From Antrodiella citrinella (taxonomy: Eukaryota > Basidiomycota > Agaricomycetes > Polyporales > Steccherinaceae): DNA of 12,194 nt. Position numbers and translations under genes: made by a program. Location: contig SGPM01000552.1 of the NCBI GenBank assembly GCA_004802725.1, forward strand, positions 1 to 12,194, given 5' to 3'. The notes under the pieces were generated by a model. The model ran no database searches. It worked only from the letters and a program-made list of their open reading frames with translations, and was not told the origin of the DNA. Shown piece after piece: positions 1-8,318 of the stretch. The first letter of the stretch is position 1, and each line of letters opens with the position of its first letter.

Positions 1-260
1 CGGTGAGCGGCGAGTGGTTCAGCGCGCAGCAGGCGGTGGAGTACATCGCGTCTGTGCGACCGCAGCTGCGGGCGAGGCTGTCGGAGGCGGCGAAGCGTCC
101 CCAACCGGTTCCGGTGACGAAGATCGATAACAAGAGGGCGAGGGAGGTGTTGGGGATGCAGGAGATGACGCCGTGGCGGGTGACTGTGATAGATGCGGTG
201 GATGATCTTGTGAAGATGGAGGAAGAGCTGAAGAAGCGGGGGATCGAAGTGCCGATTTAG
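1..260 (+). CDS. 3' end of a probable NAD(P)-dependent epimerase/reductase gene (partial)
   Basis: The open frame (codon phase of base 3) enters from the left edge and stops with TAG at 258-260, so only the last ~85 residues are visible. The tail has the pattern seen at the C-terminus of extended short-chain dehydrogenases of the dihydroflavonol-reductase / NAD-dependent epimerase type: FSAQQAVEYIASVRPQL, then an 'IDNKRAREVLGM' segment, then a closing amphipathic helix 'VIDAVDDLVKMEEELKKRG'. In that family the D-N-K-x-R-x-x-L-G stretch lies in the substrate-binding lobe after the Rossmann fold. The NAD(P)-binding glycine motif and the YxxxK catalytic pair would lie upstream of the window, so cofactor and substrate cannot be judged. 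The family assignment rests on this short tail only. It is a host gene unrelated to the mobile element ~0.9 kb downstream. Confidence 0.6.
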   Translation, partial: VSGEWFSAQQAVEYIASVRPQLRARLSEAAKRPQPVPVTKIDNKRAREVLGMQEMTPWRVTVIDAVDDLVKMEEELKKRGIEVPI

Positions 261-1204
261 ACGTTCCAAGGCGGGAAGATTGGGATCGGCACCTTGGTAT
301 GTAATCTTGTACGACAGCGCTCTGTGACCTTCCGCTTCGTATGATGATGTGTATATTAAGTTTGTATTCCCTCGTATCGTCGTCCGGACATAGTATCCTG
401 CGTCCACACATCCCAATTCTTCGAGTCTAGGTCTGAAGTTTCAAGAAGCCAAATTTGGTGATTAGACAATCCCGATCGGAGTGTAAAACGCGGATATCTG
501 TTACAGGAGTCGCAACGGCTTTTCTAACGTCACCCGCGGATGAGTCAATGCACAGTAGTGATTTGCTGCTGTCCGCCGGAGACCCTTGTTATTTAACACG
601 TCCTACAGTCGGCTCGCCCGGACAAAGGGAAACTTTGTAGCCTGCTATGCCTCTCACATAATATATCGTGTGGTAGACCGGGGGTTCTTTTCATCGAGAT
701 ACATAACCTCGAGAAGACAGGGAATCCGCGTGGACTCGAACATATCGGCGGCTACGTCCTACGAAGACGTGCGTCGGGATGCTATATATGACAACATTGC
801 CGTCCGCTGCCCGATTATGGAAACGCGCCACTGCGTGTACGTGTTCCTCGCAGGCGTCCATGGAATGGAACACAACCTGTTATGGTCCATGGATGGATGC
901 TCTGCCGCCACAGCGGCACTGTCCATTGACCTCCCTAATGTTCATATTTCGTCCCTCTATCTGAACGCTCCTATGTACGTCCCAAGCACATATCGTCCAA
1001 GATGAGTTAAAAGGTGTTTATCGCGCCTGCCTGCGTGCGCATCGGACAAGAATGCAAGGACCGATAATTGAATAATCTGAATTTCTGAATTTCTGATTGC
1101 CCCTCCGATCGATGATCGATGATCTCAAGCTACAATATTAATCTGGTGGCGCATCCCTCCTGCACTAGACGATGACAAATGAACGACGGTCTCGCTTGAT
1201 TCAG
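261..1204. other. Intergenic region, no supportable gene
   Basis: About 940 bp between the upstream gene's stop codon and the first X repeat. The first ~100 bp should hold the 3' UTR of the upstream gene. Short open frames exist here (for example 586-1005), but they lack a good ATG, have no recognisable motif and overlap open frames on the other strand, so I do not call them. Small simple repeats occur near 1078-1100 (two tandem TGAATTTC units) and 1108-1125 (GATCGAT/GATGATC units). I see no tRNA, rRNA or LTR-like structure. Confidence 0.5.
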
Positions 1205-1841
1205 TACAAGTGATAGACTCAGCCTGCGGCGCGATCACAGGATGCTCAATACTTTTATAATAAAGTTTTACTGCAAGGGCTACAGTCTACAGTGCATGAC
1301 TTCGAGGTCTTGAATTACATTCTATGCGCTCCGAAACGACAGATGTAAAAGGATACATGCATAAGACACAGACCAACTCAATGGGTGGCACATTGCCAAT
1401 GCTGAATACTAAGCCGGATGTCTCAGCATGCGCAAAACATAAACATTTACACACTTNTGAGAAATTTGTTTATTGCTGCAACGGGCGAATAGGTTGGCAT
1501 ACCTGCTTCCATGGGTCTACCTTAAGCTTGCGTCTACTGAATATCTCTAGATCTGGTGCCGGCAGCTGGAGGCTACTGGACACTGCAGCCAGTTGCAACC
1601 AAGTCATCAGTGATTTGCCAGTGTTCATTGTAGAAGTGGTGACCATGTTGACCTGATAGTACTACATTTCGGTAGAAATAGGCCCGATTGCTTTCGAGAG
1701 AATAGGTATGATCTCATCGAGCCATTTGCACCACTAGTACATGGCAAGTGGTGAAGTGAAACATCGGAGTGTCGTCGTAAGCGACTTTAGTAAGCATGTA
1801 CGGACGACCGATCGATCCCTTCCACGCTTTTATTCTTTAGA
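1205..1841 (+). repeat. Direct repeat X, copy A (637 bp)
   Basis: Aligns end to end with 11381-11981. Shared sequence begins with TACAAGTGATAG and ends with TATTCTTTAGA; outside those points the flanks differ. Differences from copy B are C/T at 1218, A/C at 1262, C/T at 1327, C/T at 1396, A/C at 1434, an N at 1457, an extra 48 bp at 1651-1698, and absence of a 12-bp duplication. It has no TG...CA ends, no obvious primer-binding site after it and no purine tract before it, so it is a poor LTR. An inverted repeat, CACCACT (1729-1735) with AGTGGTG (1747-1753), could form a hairpin. The frame open at 1324-1656 has no recognised motif. X could be host DNA duplicated at insertion, a dispersed repeat, or (less likely) the LTR of a non-canonical element. 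Confidence 0.9.
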
Positions 1842-2621
1842 CTGGAGAAGTTCCGAGATGACGCCGAAGTCGACACATTCCTTCTCGACCTTGTGGAACG
1901 TGAGCGTGTACGAGATGATGAACGTCTTGCAGCGTTCGCCGGAAACCTGGCAGCTGATATCATAGGGAGAGCACCGAGTATGAGCCAAAGCAGGACTCGA
2001 ATGAGTGACTACCAATACTCACCGGAAATGCCGCCCCTTGAAGATATGGATACATTCTTCGATGCCAGAGACGAACAAATCTTCGCAATGGATACCGGAC
2101 GAGACCGAGAATACCGTACCACAATGACACCCAGAGATGAGAGAAGACCAATACGAGAATTCCCATGCATGACGGCGTACNTACAAATCAACGGTCAGAC
2201 TGCCTTGGCCTTGTTTGACTCTGGAAGCTCTGTGGATGCCATAAACTCCAGTTTTGCTGCCGTACATCATATCAAGACATTTACCTTGAAGATACCCGTA
2301 CGCATTCAGATGGGATGCACAGGGAGTCGTGGAATGATTTCGTCTGGAACCAAGGTTAGCTTGACGTTGGGGCCGAGAACCGAAGACGCCTACTTTGATA
2401 TACTGAATGTTGATCACTACGACGTGATCATTGGTGTTGGCTTGATGTCAAAGATTGGCATTCACCTAGACTTCGAACATCAGCAAATCCACTTCGGACC
2501 TACTACCATAGCTTCCCTACCTTCTCCAGAGCCGATACGATACCGACGCACTGCACCCCAAAGCGGTACCTCGAGCAAGTACCAATGGGCGCATCAGAAA
2601 GGTGACAGCTCGAAGGAGTAG
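1842..2621 (+). pseudogene. pol fragment 1: gag-pol linker and aspartic protease
   Basis: The segment begins with a charged, helix-prone stretch (1842 to about 1975) that looks like the continuation of the coiled coil at the end of gag. It proceeds to a retropepsin-like protease that would cleave the polyprotein. The catalytic motif is D-S-G at 2217-2225, preceded by the usual hydrophobic strand (TALALF) and followed by S-S. About 65 residues later comes 'YDVIIGVGLMSKIGIHLDF' (from 2418), matching the second conserved strand and helix of Ty3/gypsy proteases. The fragment ends at TAG 2619-2621, and the same frame then stays open. One N (2181) lies just before the protease core. The first ATG in frame is at 1980. 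Confidence 0.85.
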
Positions 2622-3347
2622 CAACCAAATGCAACAATAGTTGCATCTGGAAGCCGGAACCATCAGATTCTGCGCCGTGGTAGTGACCGAAAGCATTACC
2701 GAGCTACTGTAGAGGAAGTTGAGGATGAGTACGATGCATACCTGAGATCCAAAAAACCCACGTCAATGAAATATACCCTTGAAGAAATTGTAGAAGACGA
2801 ACCAAACATAGAAAACCTAAATGCATTGCACGAAGATGACCGTCCGTCTCCCAAACGGCTTGAGGAGCTTCGCCGCGGATTCTTCGAGAAGTATGCCAAT
2901 ATCCTGAGCGGTACGCCTGAGAAACTACCGCCATTGAGAGAAGTCAACCATCAGATACCATTGATAGATGAAACCAAGAGATACAATTACCCCTTACCAA
3001 GATGTCCTGACGCTATGAAAGGATAACTGAGAGCAAAGATCGAGCGATACACCAAGAATGGATGGTGGATGGACGCTCCTGTCACCCAGGCCGCTCCGCT
3101 TCTATGTGTACCTAAGAAGAATGGTCAATTACGAACTGTCTTTGACTTGCGNCTCCGAAACGAGAATANGCACCGCGATGTCACTCCATTTCCGGACCAA
3201 GACCAGATACGCAACGATGTTGCACATGCCAAATACCGATCGAAAATTGACTTGTCTGATGCTTACGAGCAGATCCGCGTTCAACCAGCGGACGTTCACA
3301 AGACCTCGTTTGCGCACATCTACCACGGGGTGCAGCCGTCGATGTAA
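2622..3347 (+). pseudogene. pol fragment 2: protease-RT linker and N-terminal RT
   Basis: Same frame as fragment 1. After an acidic linker it carries the conserved approach to gypsy RT ('LPPLREVNHQIPLID', about 2928-2972), a stop at 3024-3026, then fingers and first palm motifs: 'AAPLLCVPKKNGQLRTVFD' (about 3090-3146) and 'KYRSKIDLSDAYEQIRV' (from about 3234), with the first catalytic aspartate at 3249-3251. The sequence 'KTSFA' (3300-3314) is the last part clearly matching RT; family members continue with a Y-G-T segment, whereas here foreign sequence begins and reaches TAA at 3345-3347. Ns at 3152 and 3169 make two codons uncertain. The 3024 stop sits where CAA to TAA would explain it, but the ancestral residue is not certain. 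Confidence 0.88.
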
Positions 3348-3500
3348 CCCTAACCAACAGTTGGACAAAAGTCGAATACCATTTTTCGTTTTCCCCAAAG
3401 TCGCTTCGGGTTTGCCTTATATGGTAACCCCGGGGGACAAAAGGTAAACTTGTCACTATTGACCTTCGACTTTTCTCCTGAGGTTTATTCCCATTTGCGC
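3309..3500. other. ~185-bp insertion in the RT palm with 7-bp flanking repeats
   Basis: RT similarity stops just after KTSFA and resumes at 'AVYGTGLSNVLQQGDCNGPS' (from about 3501). The intervening sequence has no RT similarity and contains stops at 3345 and 3351. It is bracketed by TTTGCGC at 3309-3315 and 3494-3500, as expected of a target-site duplication. Deleting one repeat plus the insert removes 185 bp, which leaves the frame off by one; deleting 186 bp would restore it, so a one-base change near the junction must be assumed. The insert includes TAACCCTAACC (3345-3355), which resembles the fungal telomere repeat, and a C/G run near 3428-3436. I see no terminal inverted repeats or coding capacity. 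It may be a small non-autonomous element or filler DNA captured at a break. Confidence 0.6.
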
Positions 3501-4984
3501 GCCGTGTACGGAACAGGACTCAGTAATGTTCTCCAGCAGGGAGACTGCAATGGTCCATCAACGTGCCAAAGACTGATGACTCACATCATGCGTGACTATG
3601 TTGGCCGATCCGTGCATAACTACCTTGATGATTTGTTTGTGTTCTCAGAGACCCTAGAAGATCACATCCGTGATTTAGACTGTGTATTCACCAAACTCAG
3701 AGAAAATGACTTACATTGCCGAAAGGAGAAATGTGAACTCTTTGCTGTTCGAGTCGAGTGCCTAGGACACATGATTGATGATAAAGGAATCCACGCCGAT
3801 GAGGACAAGATGGCGAAGATTCGTGACTGGAGAACTCCGAGGAATTTCAACGACGTTGAACGTTTTCTGGGGCTCGTTCAATACCTATCTCATTTCATGC
3901 CTGACGTTTCAGCGTTCACCGGACCACTTCACAGCATGACGAGCAACGGACATACCTTTGAATGGCGACCAATCCATCAGAAATGCTTCGACAGCATCAA
4001 GGCATTGTCTGGACGATCACCAATTCTGAAACCGATTGACCCAATGAGCGATGTACCGATTTGGGTGATCTGTGATGCATCAACCGCAGGAATTGGAGCT
4101 GTGTACGGCCAAGGAAAGGACTGGCAGACCTGCCGACCTGCAGGATTCATGAGTCGGAAATTCACGCCCGCTCAGCATTCCTACGCGATCTACGAGATGG
4201 AGATGTTAGCGGTTCTTCAGGCCCTAGTCAAATGGGAAGACAAATTGCTGGGACGACGATTCCAAGTCATTACCGATCACGAAGCACTGAAGTTCCCAAG
4301 AGACCGCCGAAAGATGTCTAGCAGACAGATCCGATGGTCAGATTACCTTAGTCGATTCAATTACGAGATGACCTACGTGAAAGGTATCACCAATAAAGTC
4401 GCAGACGCTTTCTCCCGTTATTATCAGTCCGACCATCCAGATGAGCATCATCCGCCGCAGATGTATGTTGATGCCGATACACGTCTTGACCCAGAAGGGG
4501 AAGATTTACCGATGTTGAGGCATGCTGAATTGAAGCAGAAAGAACTTGAAACGCTTCACGTAATCCGCCGTGTAAAGCTTATTCTGCCAGAACGACCTGA
4601 TAGACGTGAAGAAGAAGCAAATTCATTGAACAGAGAGGAAACCGTAGAAGACGCACCGACCGATGATCCTGCATGGTCTTCAAATCCTGAAACCCTTCCG
4701 CCGTTGCAGGAACGAGTAGACCAAGTGATCGCACTCGTAGAACAATGCCGCGCTGGATATCCAGATGATACCACTTTTGCCAAAGTCTTGAAGATACCTG
4801 AGCAGTACCGAATGTTCACATCTCGAGATGGACTTCTATGGACAAAGAACCACGCTGGTGATGAGGTTATGTGTATACCGCGTTCTAAGGCTGGACGAAG
4901 ACGGCTCACCGAGATTGTAATTGACCAAGCGCACACCGCCATTGGCCATCTGGGCTCGCGAAAGACTAGCGAGTATGTACGACG
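3501..4984 (+). pseudogene. pol fragment 3: RT palm, RNase H and integrase zinc region start
   Basis: This fragment holds the second half of RT with the catalytic Y-L-D-D box at 3621-3632 (the two aspartates bind metal), followed by 'CLGHMID' and 'RFLGLVQYLSHFMPD' thumb/connection motifs. RNase H follows, with all four expected acidic residues: D at 4074-4076 (VICDAS), E at 4200-4202 (YEMEMLAV), D at 4275-4277 (TDHEAL) and D at 4404-4406 (KVADAFSR). After an acidic linker the integrase N-terminal zinc domain begins with H at 4932-4934 and H at 4947-4949 (QAHTAIGHLG). The frame is lost at about 4983-4984; the wrong frame then runs to a stop at 5082-5084. Apart from this shift the fragment looks enzymatically well preserved. 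Confidence 0.9.
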
Positions 4985-6304
4985 CGATGGTTCTGGTGGC
5001 CTACCATTGGAGAGGACATCAAGAAATTCTGCGCAACCTGCGGAATATGTCAAACAACCAAAACATCGAAGCAACCTCCATTAGGATTGTTACACTCACT
5101 TCCAATCCCAACGCGTCCCTGGGGATCTATAGCCATGGACTTCCTCGGACCGCTCCCACTGTCAATGGGATGTGATTACCTATGGGTAGTACTGTGCCGA
5201 CTGACCAGCCAGACTCACCTCATTGCCATCAATACTACCACAACTGCCTCCGAACTTGCCTGGATCTATGTACGCGACATAGTAAGGTTGCACGGCCTCG
5301 CAGATACGATCGTGTCAGACCGAGACCCTAAATTCACGTCGAAGTTCTGGCGAGAAGTTCACCGGATTCTCGGAACGAGACTCCTAATGTCAACCGCGTT
5401 CCACCCAGAAACTGATGNATCAACTGAACGTCGCAACCAAACCACGGAACAGGTTCTGCGATCAGTGGTGCAAGCAGACCAGAAGGATTGGGTAAAACGC
5501 TTANCAATGGTTGAATTTGCATTGAACTCTGCCACGAACACGTCCACGGGGTTTGCGCCGTTTGAACTGAACGGGNCGATGCCCCGTATCGTCCACTCNA
5601 GCGTAGATGAAACCGCGCCACCAGGAGTACACCAACTTGCGCAGCATGTACAGGAGACATNGATGATGGCACATGATGCGCTACTGGCCAGCCGAGTTGA
5701 CCAAACGTNCCACGCAAATCGGAAACGAAGAGCTGAAGGAACATCAGCTGATGCTGAGATCACCATCCAAGAAGGTGATTTGGCGTACCTTTCGACAAAG
5801 AACCTGAATATGCCGAAAGGACGCGCCCACAAGCTGCTGCCTAAATACATCGGACCATACAAAGTGTTGTCAGCACAGCCCGATATCTCNGTATACGAGC
5901 TCGACCTACCAGCAGAGCTTCGAGTGCGAGGGATCCACCCGCGTTTCCATGTCCACCTCCTGCGGAAATATTTGCCGAACGATGAGCAACTGTTCCCGCA
6001 CCGGGAAACTCATGCGTTCTACGATTTCGGAATTTCAGAGGATGTGGAACTAGTTGTGAGCGAAATCACGAACCATAGATGGGTAGGCCGAAATTTGGAA
6101 TTTGAAGTCCAATGGGAGCACGGAGACACTACATGGGAAACCGCCAAGAACTGTGAAGATCTTGAGGCGTTAGACCGATACCTGGAACTTCAAGGCGTGA
6201 AACAACCCCTAGAGTTGACTAAGGACGACCGAATGTATGAGGAGTACGAGCCAGATCAGCGACAGAAGAACCGACGACGCAAGACAACCAAATCTCGTAC
6301 CTAA
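4985..6304 (+). pseudogene. pol fragment 4: integrase core, GPY module and chromodomain
   Basis: In the shifted frame the zinc region finishes with C at 5030-5032 and C at 5039-5041 (FCATCGIC). The integrase core has D at 5138-5140 (AMDFLGPL), D at 5318-5320 (VSDRDPKF) and E at 5426-5428, with exactly 35 residues between the last two: a complete DD35E triad. The GPY/F module is at about 5852-5860 (IGPYKVL). A chromodomain follows (about 6035-6200: 'EITNHRWVGRNLEFEVQWE', then 'DTTWETAKNCEDLEALDRYL'). In chromoviruses this domain reads histone modifications and can steer integration toward heterochromatin. The basic tail ends at TAA 6302-6304. Seven Ns (5418, 5504, 5576, 5599, 5661, 5708, 5890) each blur one codon; the one at 5418 falls in the conserved T-D-G-x-x-E motif. 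Confidence 0.92.
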
Positions 6305-6423
6305 TCTGATCGAACGCCACAGTGGCTGCCTATACTTTCTTTCGTGCCCCAGCCCGCCGACCCAGAGATTGCGTTAATTTGACCTCACACTCATTTCGTT
6401 CATCGATTCAAATTTCGACTTCA

Positions 6424-6443
6424 CTGATTATATTTAATTCCAG
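6424..6443 (+). promoter_or_regulatory. Candidate branch point and 3' splice site ahead of the 463-codon ORF
   Basis: The 232-bp gap between pol and the next ORF contains CTGAT (6424-6428), which fits the fungal branch-point pattern CTRAY, then a T-rich stretch and CAG ending at 6443, 16 nt after the candidate branch A. That spacing is normal for fungal introns. If used, it would deliver the downstream ORF on a spliced message, as retroviral env is delivered. No donor site can be identified with confidence. Nothing else is recognisable in this gap. Confidence 0.25.
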
Positions 6444-6536
6444 AACCTCAGATGGAGCGACGCACCATCCCTACAATCACTCGCCCTACCTACTATTCCA
6501 GGCTCTTACTGATCAACATCCACCAATCTCTACGGG

Positions 6537-7928
6537 ATGTCGAGCAGCCGTCGGCGCTCGATGTCCCCTCCGCGTCGACGGTCTCTTTCCTCCAGTCATC
6601 GTGACACCAAACGGATGCGGCACACAGAGCCGCGTTCGAATGATGCCGGCACATCGCGGTATCACAGACCGTATCGCGACCATGAGGAGCCAGACCTACG
6701 ATGGGAGAATAGACGTATTTTCGAAGAATTAGAGAGGAGGAAGGAATGGGAAGCTGACACAGAGAATCAGCCAAGCCGTATCGAATTACGTATCACCAGA
6801 CTCGAAAACGACTTACATATGGGACGGCCAACCTCTCCAAGACACGATTGCGCGTCCAGCGCATGCAGTGACTCTGATTGTACTGAATACCGGCGCACCC
6901 GATCGGATTCAGTAGACAGTCGGAGGAACCGTGCGCGTAGTGCATCCGCTCCTGCCAGCCTACCTCTCGCTGCCCGTCTTGCATCTGCAGATGATCCTCC
7001 AATGGTCGAGGACTGCGATGCTGTCTCCTATGGCGACCCTGATTCACCTGGACATTCCCGCCCATCGTCCCCGACTGCTGCAGCTCCGCCTCCGCCATAC
7101 TCCAACCAACAAGACGCAATGATCGTACCCTCCACGTCTACTGCAGAATCCGCGCCCACCAAGCGGGCCTATACAGGCACTAATCGCCAAGGCGAGAAGT
7201 GCTCGTTCCCTGAGCACATTGGGAACCCTCTTCCCTGGGTCCAATGGAGGAAGATGCACCCCAAGGATGCCGGTGACGTCCCTTTTGTGTTCACCAAGTG
7301 CTTTGCATACACGCAAGAGGACGTAGACAGTTTCCTGGATCGTGTCAGTCATGAAGGGAACTGGAAATCGCACCGAGCCTACAACCTACTCACCAGGATG
7401 TACAATGCTGCGCAAGATAACCAGACCACCCCCCTCTGCCGATATCTTCTCGACAACTTCAACCCCTACGGTGATCACTGGTTCATCTATCTCGCAAAGC
7501 CACTCAACCCGTTCGCACCTACCATGCAGCCGGACCCATCAGGATTACCCGCATTCCACACTGATAAACTCACCGATTGGAACGACTATCTCTACGCTCA
7601 TCGGAACCCCTTCATCCACTTCCCTGTTCCCCCTGCTGCGTCCAACAGCATCCGAGCGTTCACCGGCAGGAACTTCGACGTGTTGTTTGCAATCCTCCTA
7701 GTGGGATCTCTAATGCCTAATCAGCATCGACTCGCTGCCCTGGAGCTTGCACATACCGAGCTTTGTGCCATGCATAATCTTCAGGTTCGTGATACGATCA
7801 CATTGAGGATGTCTCTCAACCCAGATGCCTATTCGACCCTCACATCCGAGATCATACGCGAATTCTTGAGTGTCACACCCTTTACCAAGACCGAGATCAG
7901 TTGTATTCGCGCATGGGCTACTAAGTAA
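6537..7928 (+). CDS. Unrecognised 463-aa protein encoded between pol and the LTR
   Basis: An intact ORF starts at ATG 6537 and ends at TAA 7926-7928, inside the element and on its sense strand. I do not recognise the family. Residues 1-30 are Arg/Ser-rich (SRRRSMSPPRRRSLS), resembling RS or nucleic-acid-binding tails. Residues about 50-93 are charged and helix-prone. Residues about 95-210 are a Ser/Pro/Arg low-complexity linker containing PPPPY (184-188), which matches the PPxY motif bound by Nedd4-type ubiquitin ligases and used as a late domain by many retroviral Gag proteins. Residues about 215-463 look globular and rich in aromatics (for example 'RYLLDNFNPYGDHWFIYLA'). I see no signal peptide or membrane segment, so it is not an obvious envelope protein, and no zinc knuckle or enzyme motif. 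Its intact state next to a broken pol suggests selection or recent origin. It may be an extra structural protein or a captured host gene. Confidence 0.75.
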   Translation: MSSSRRRSMSPPRRRSLSSSHRDTKRMRHTEPRSNDAGTSRYHRPYRDHEEPDLRWENRRIFEELERRKEWEADTENQPSRIELRITRLENDLHMGRPTSPRHDCASSACSDSDCTEYRRTRSDSVDSRRNRARSASAPASLPLAARLASADDPPMVEDCDAVSYGDPDSPGHSRPSSPTAAAPPPPYSNQQDAMIVPSTSTAESAPTKRAYTGTNRQGEKCSFPEHIGNPLPWVQWRKMHPKDAGDVPFVFTKCFAYTQEDVDSFLDRVSHEGNWKSHRAYNLLTRMYNAAQDNQTTPLCRYLLDNFNPYGDHWFIYLAKPLNPFAPTMQPDPSGLPAFHTDKLTDWNDYLYAHRNPFIHFPVPPAASNSIRAFTGRNFDVLFAILLVGSLMPNQHRLAALELAHTELCAMHNLQVRDTITLRMSLNPDAYSTLTSEIIREFLSVTPFTKTEISCIRAWATK

Positions 7929-8126
7929 CACTTACGTTGACGTAGCCCTCGCTGCAACCTGCTTGTTGAAGTTGAGTTTCGAGTTGGACGATTCTGTTAC
8001 CCCTTTCATGTCACGTCCGTTTGATTTGTCATTAATCCCCACATACTTCCAAGTACGAACTGCGTACGCTCAAACACACCTTCCACTTCAATTTCGTATT
8101 CCCTCTGTGACTCTTATTCCTTTCTT

Positions 8127-8137
8127 GAAGCGGGGAG
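8127..8137 (+). promoter_or_regulatory. Polypurine tract (plus-strand primer)
   Basis: GAAGCGGGGAG is ten purines out of eleven and abuts the first base of the LTR. A PPT resists RNase H and primes plus-strand DNA synthesis, and always lies directly upstream of a 3' LTR. Its position shows that the sequence to its left (pol and the 463-codon ORF) is the 3' part of the element. The ~200 bp between that ORF's stop and the PPT look like untranslated sequence, with nothing else recognisable. Confidence 0.75.
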
Positions 8138-8318
8138 TGTGTAAGGACTTCATACCGATTAGGTAGATTAAGTAAGCGGTCGAACTGTTATTAACAGGTC
8201 GACGCGCGGCTCGTACTACTTAGCTTTTACCTTCACCCTGTAACATTCCCTATCGTCGAATATACGCGATTCTAGTGAATGTTTGAAGGCTGAAGCTCCC
8301 GAACCACACCCTTACACA
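8138..8318 (+). repeat. Single internal LTR (181 bp)
   Basis: The segment begins with TGTGTAAGG (8138-8146) and ends with its exact reverse complement CCTTACACA (8310-8318), giving TG...CA ends and 9-bp terminal inverted repeats. It is preceded directly by a polypurine tract and followed 28 bp later by the gag start codon. These are the expected neighbours of a 3' LTR on the left and a 5' LTR on the right, so this one copy serves as both, as in a one-LTR circle or the shared LTR of a tandem pair. A TATA-like stretch is at 8260-8264. No second copy of this LTR is present in the window. Its length is short but within the range for fungal Ty3/gypsy elements. Confidence 0.8.

Larger units (their letters stand above)
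1842..6304 (+). pseudogene. pol: Disrupted pol polyprotein (protease-RT-RNase H-integrase-chromodomain)
   Basis: This encodes the enzymes that copy the element's RNA into DNA and insert it. Nearly all of it reads in one frame from 1842 (open back to 1794 inside X) to 4984, then one frame over to the TAA at 6302-6304. Breaks: TAG at 2619-2621; TAA at 3024-3026; a ~185-bp insertion around 3309-3500 carrying further stops; and a frameshift at about 4983-4984, consistent with one lost base. Domain order is canonical Ty3/gypsy: aspartic protease, RT, RNase H, HHCC zinc region, DDE integrase core, GPY module, chromodomain. No ATG opens the frame before 1980, which fits pol being the downstream part of a gag-pol fusion whose gag half is now at 8347-11382. 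Eight of the window's eleven Ns fall in the integrase half. Confidence 0.92.

Noticed and set aside
586..1005. 139-codon open frame in the upstream intergenic region
   Set aside because: It starts at a non-ATG codon, has no motif and overlaps other open frames; not supportable as a gene.
1141..1204. Left flank of X copy A as a diverged relic of gag
   Set aside because: A gapped resemblance (TCG..TTCA..TACAAG) to the gag end before copy B is too short and disappears further upstream.
1324..1656. ORF of ~110 codons in X (also 11500-11877)
   Set aside because: It has no recognisable motif and contains an N. The reading frame is shared only because the DNA is repeated, and the two versions differ in end and length through the 48-bp indel.
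1210..1840. X as a large intron (GTGATAG...TTCTTTAG) joining gag to pol
   Set aside because: Splicing at those sites puts pol out of frame and meets a stop within a few codons; X also occurs at 1205 without gag upstream, and no clear branch point precedes the 3' end.
3345..3355. Interstitial telomere array
   Set aside because: Only about two CCCTAA-like units (11 bp), which can arise by chance; noted only as part of the RT insert.
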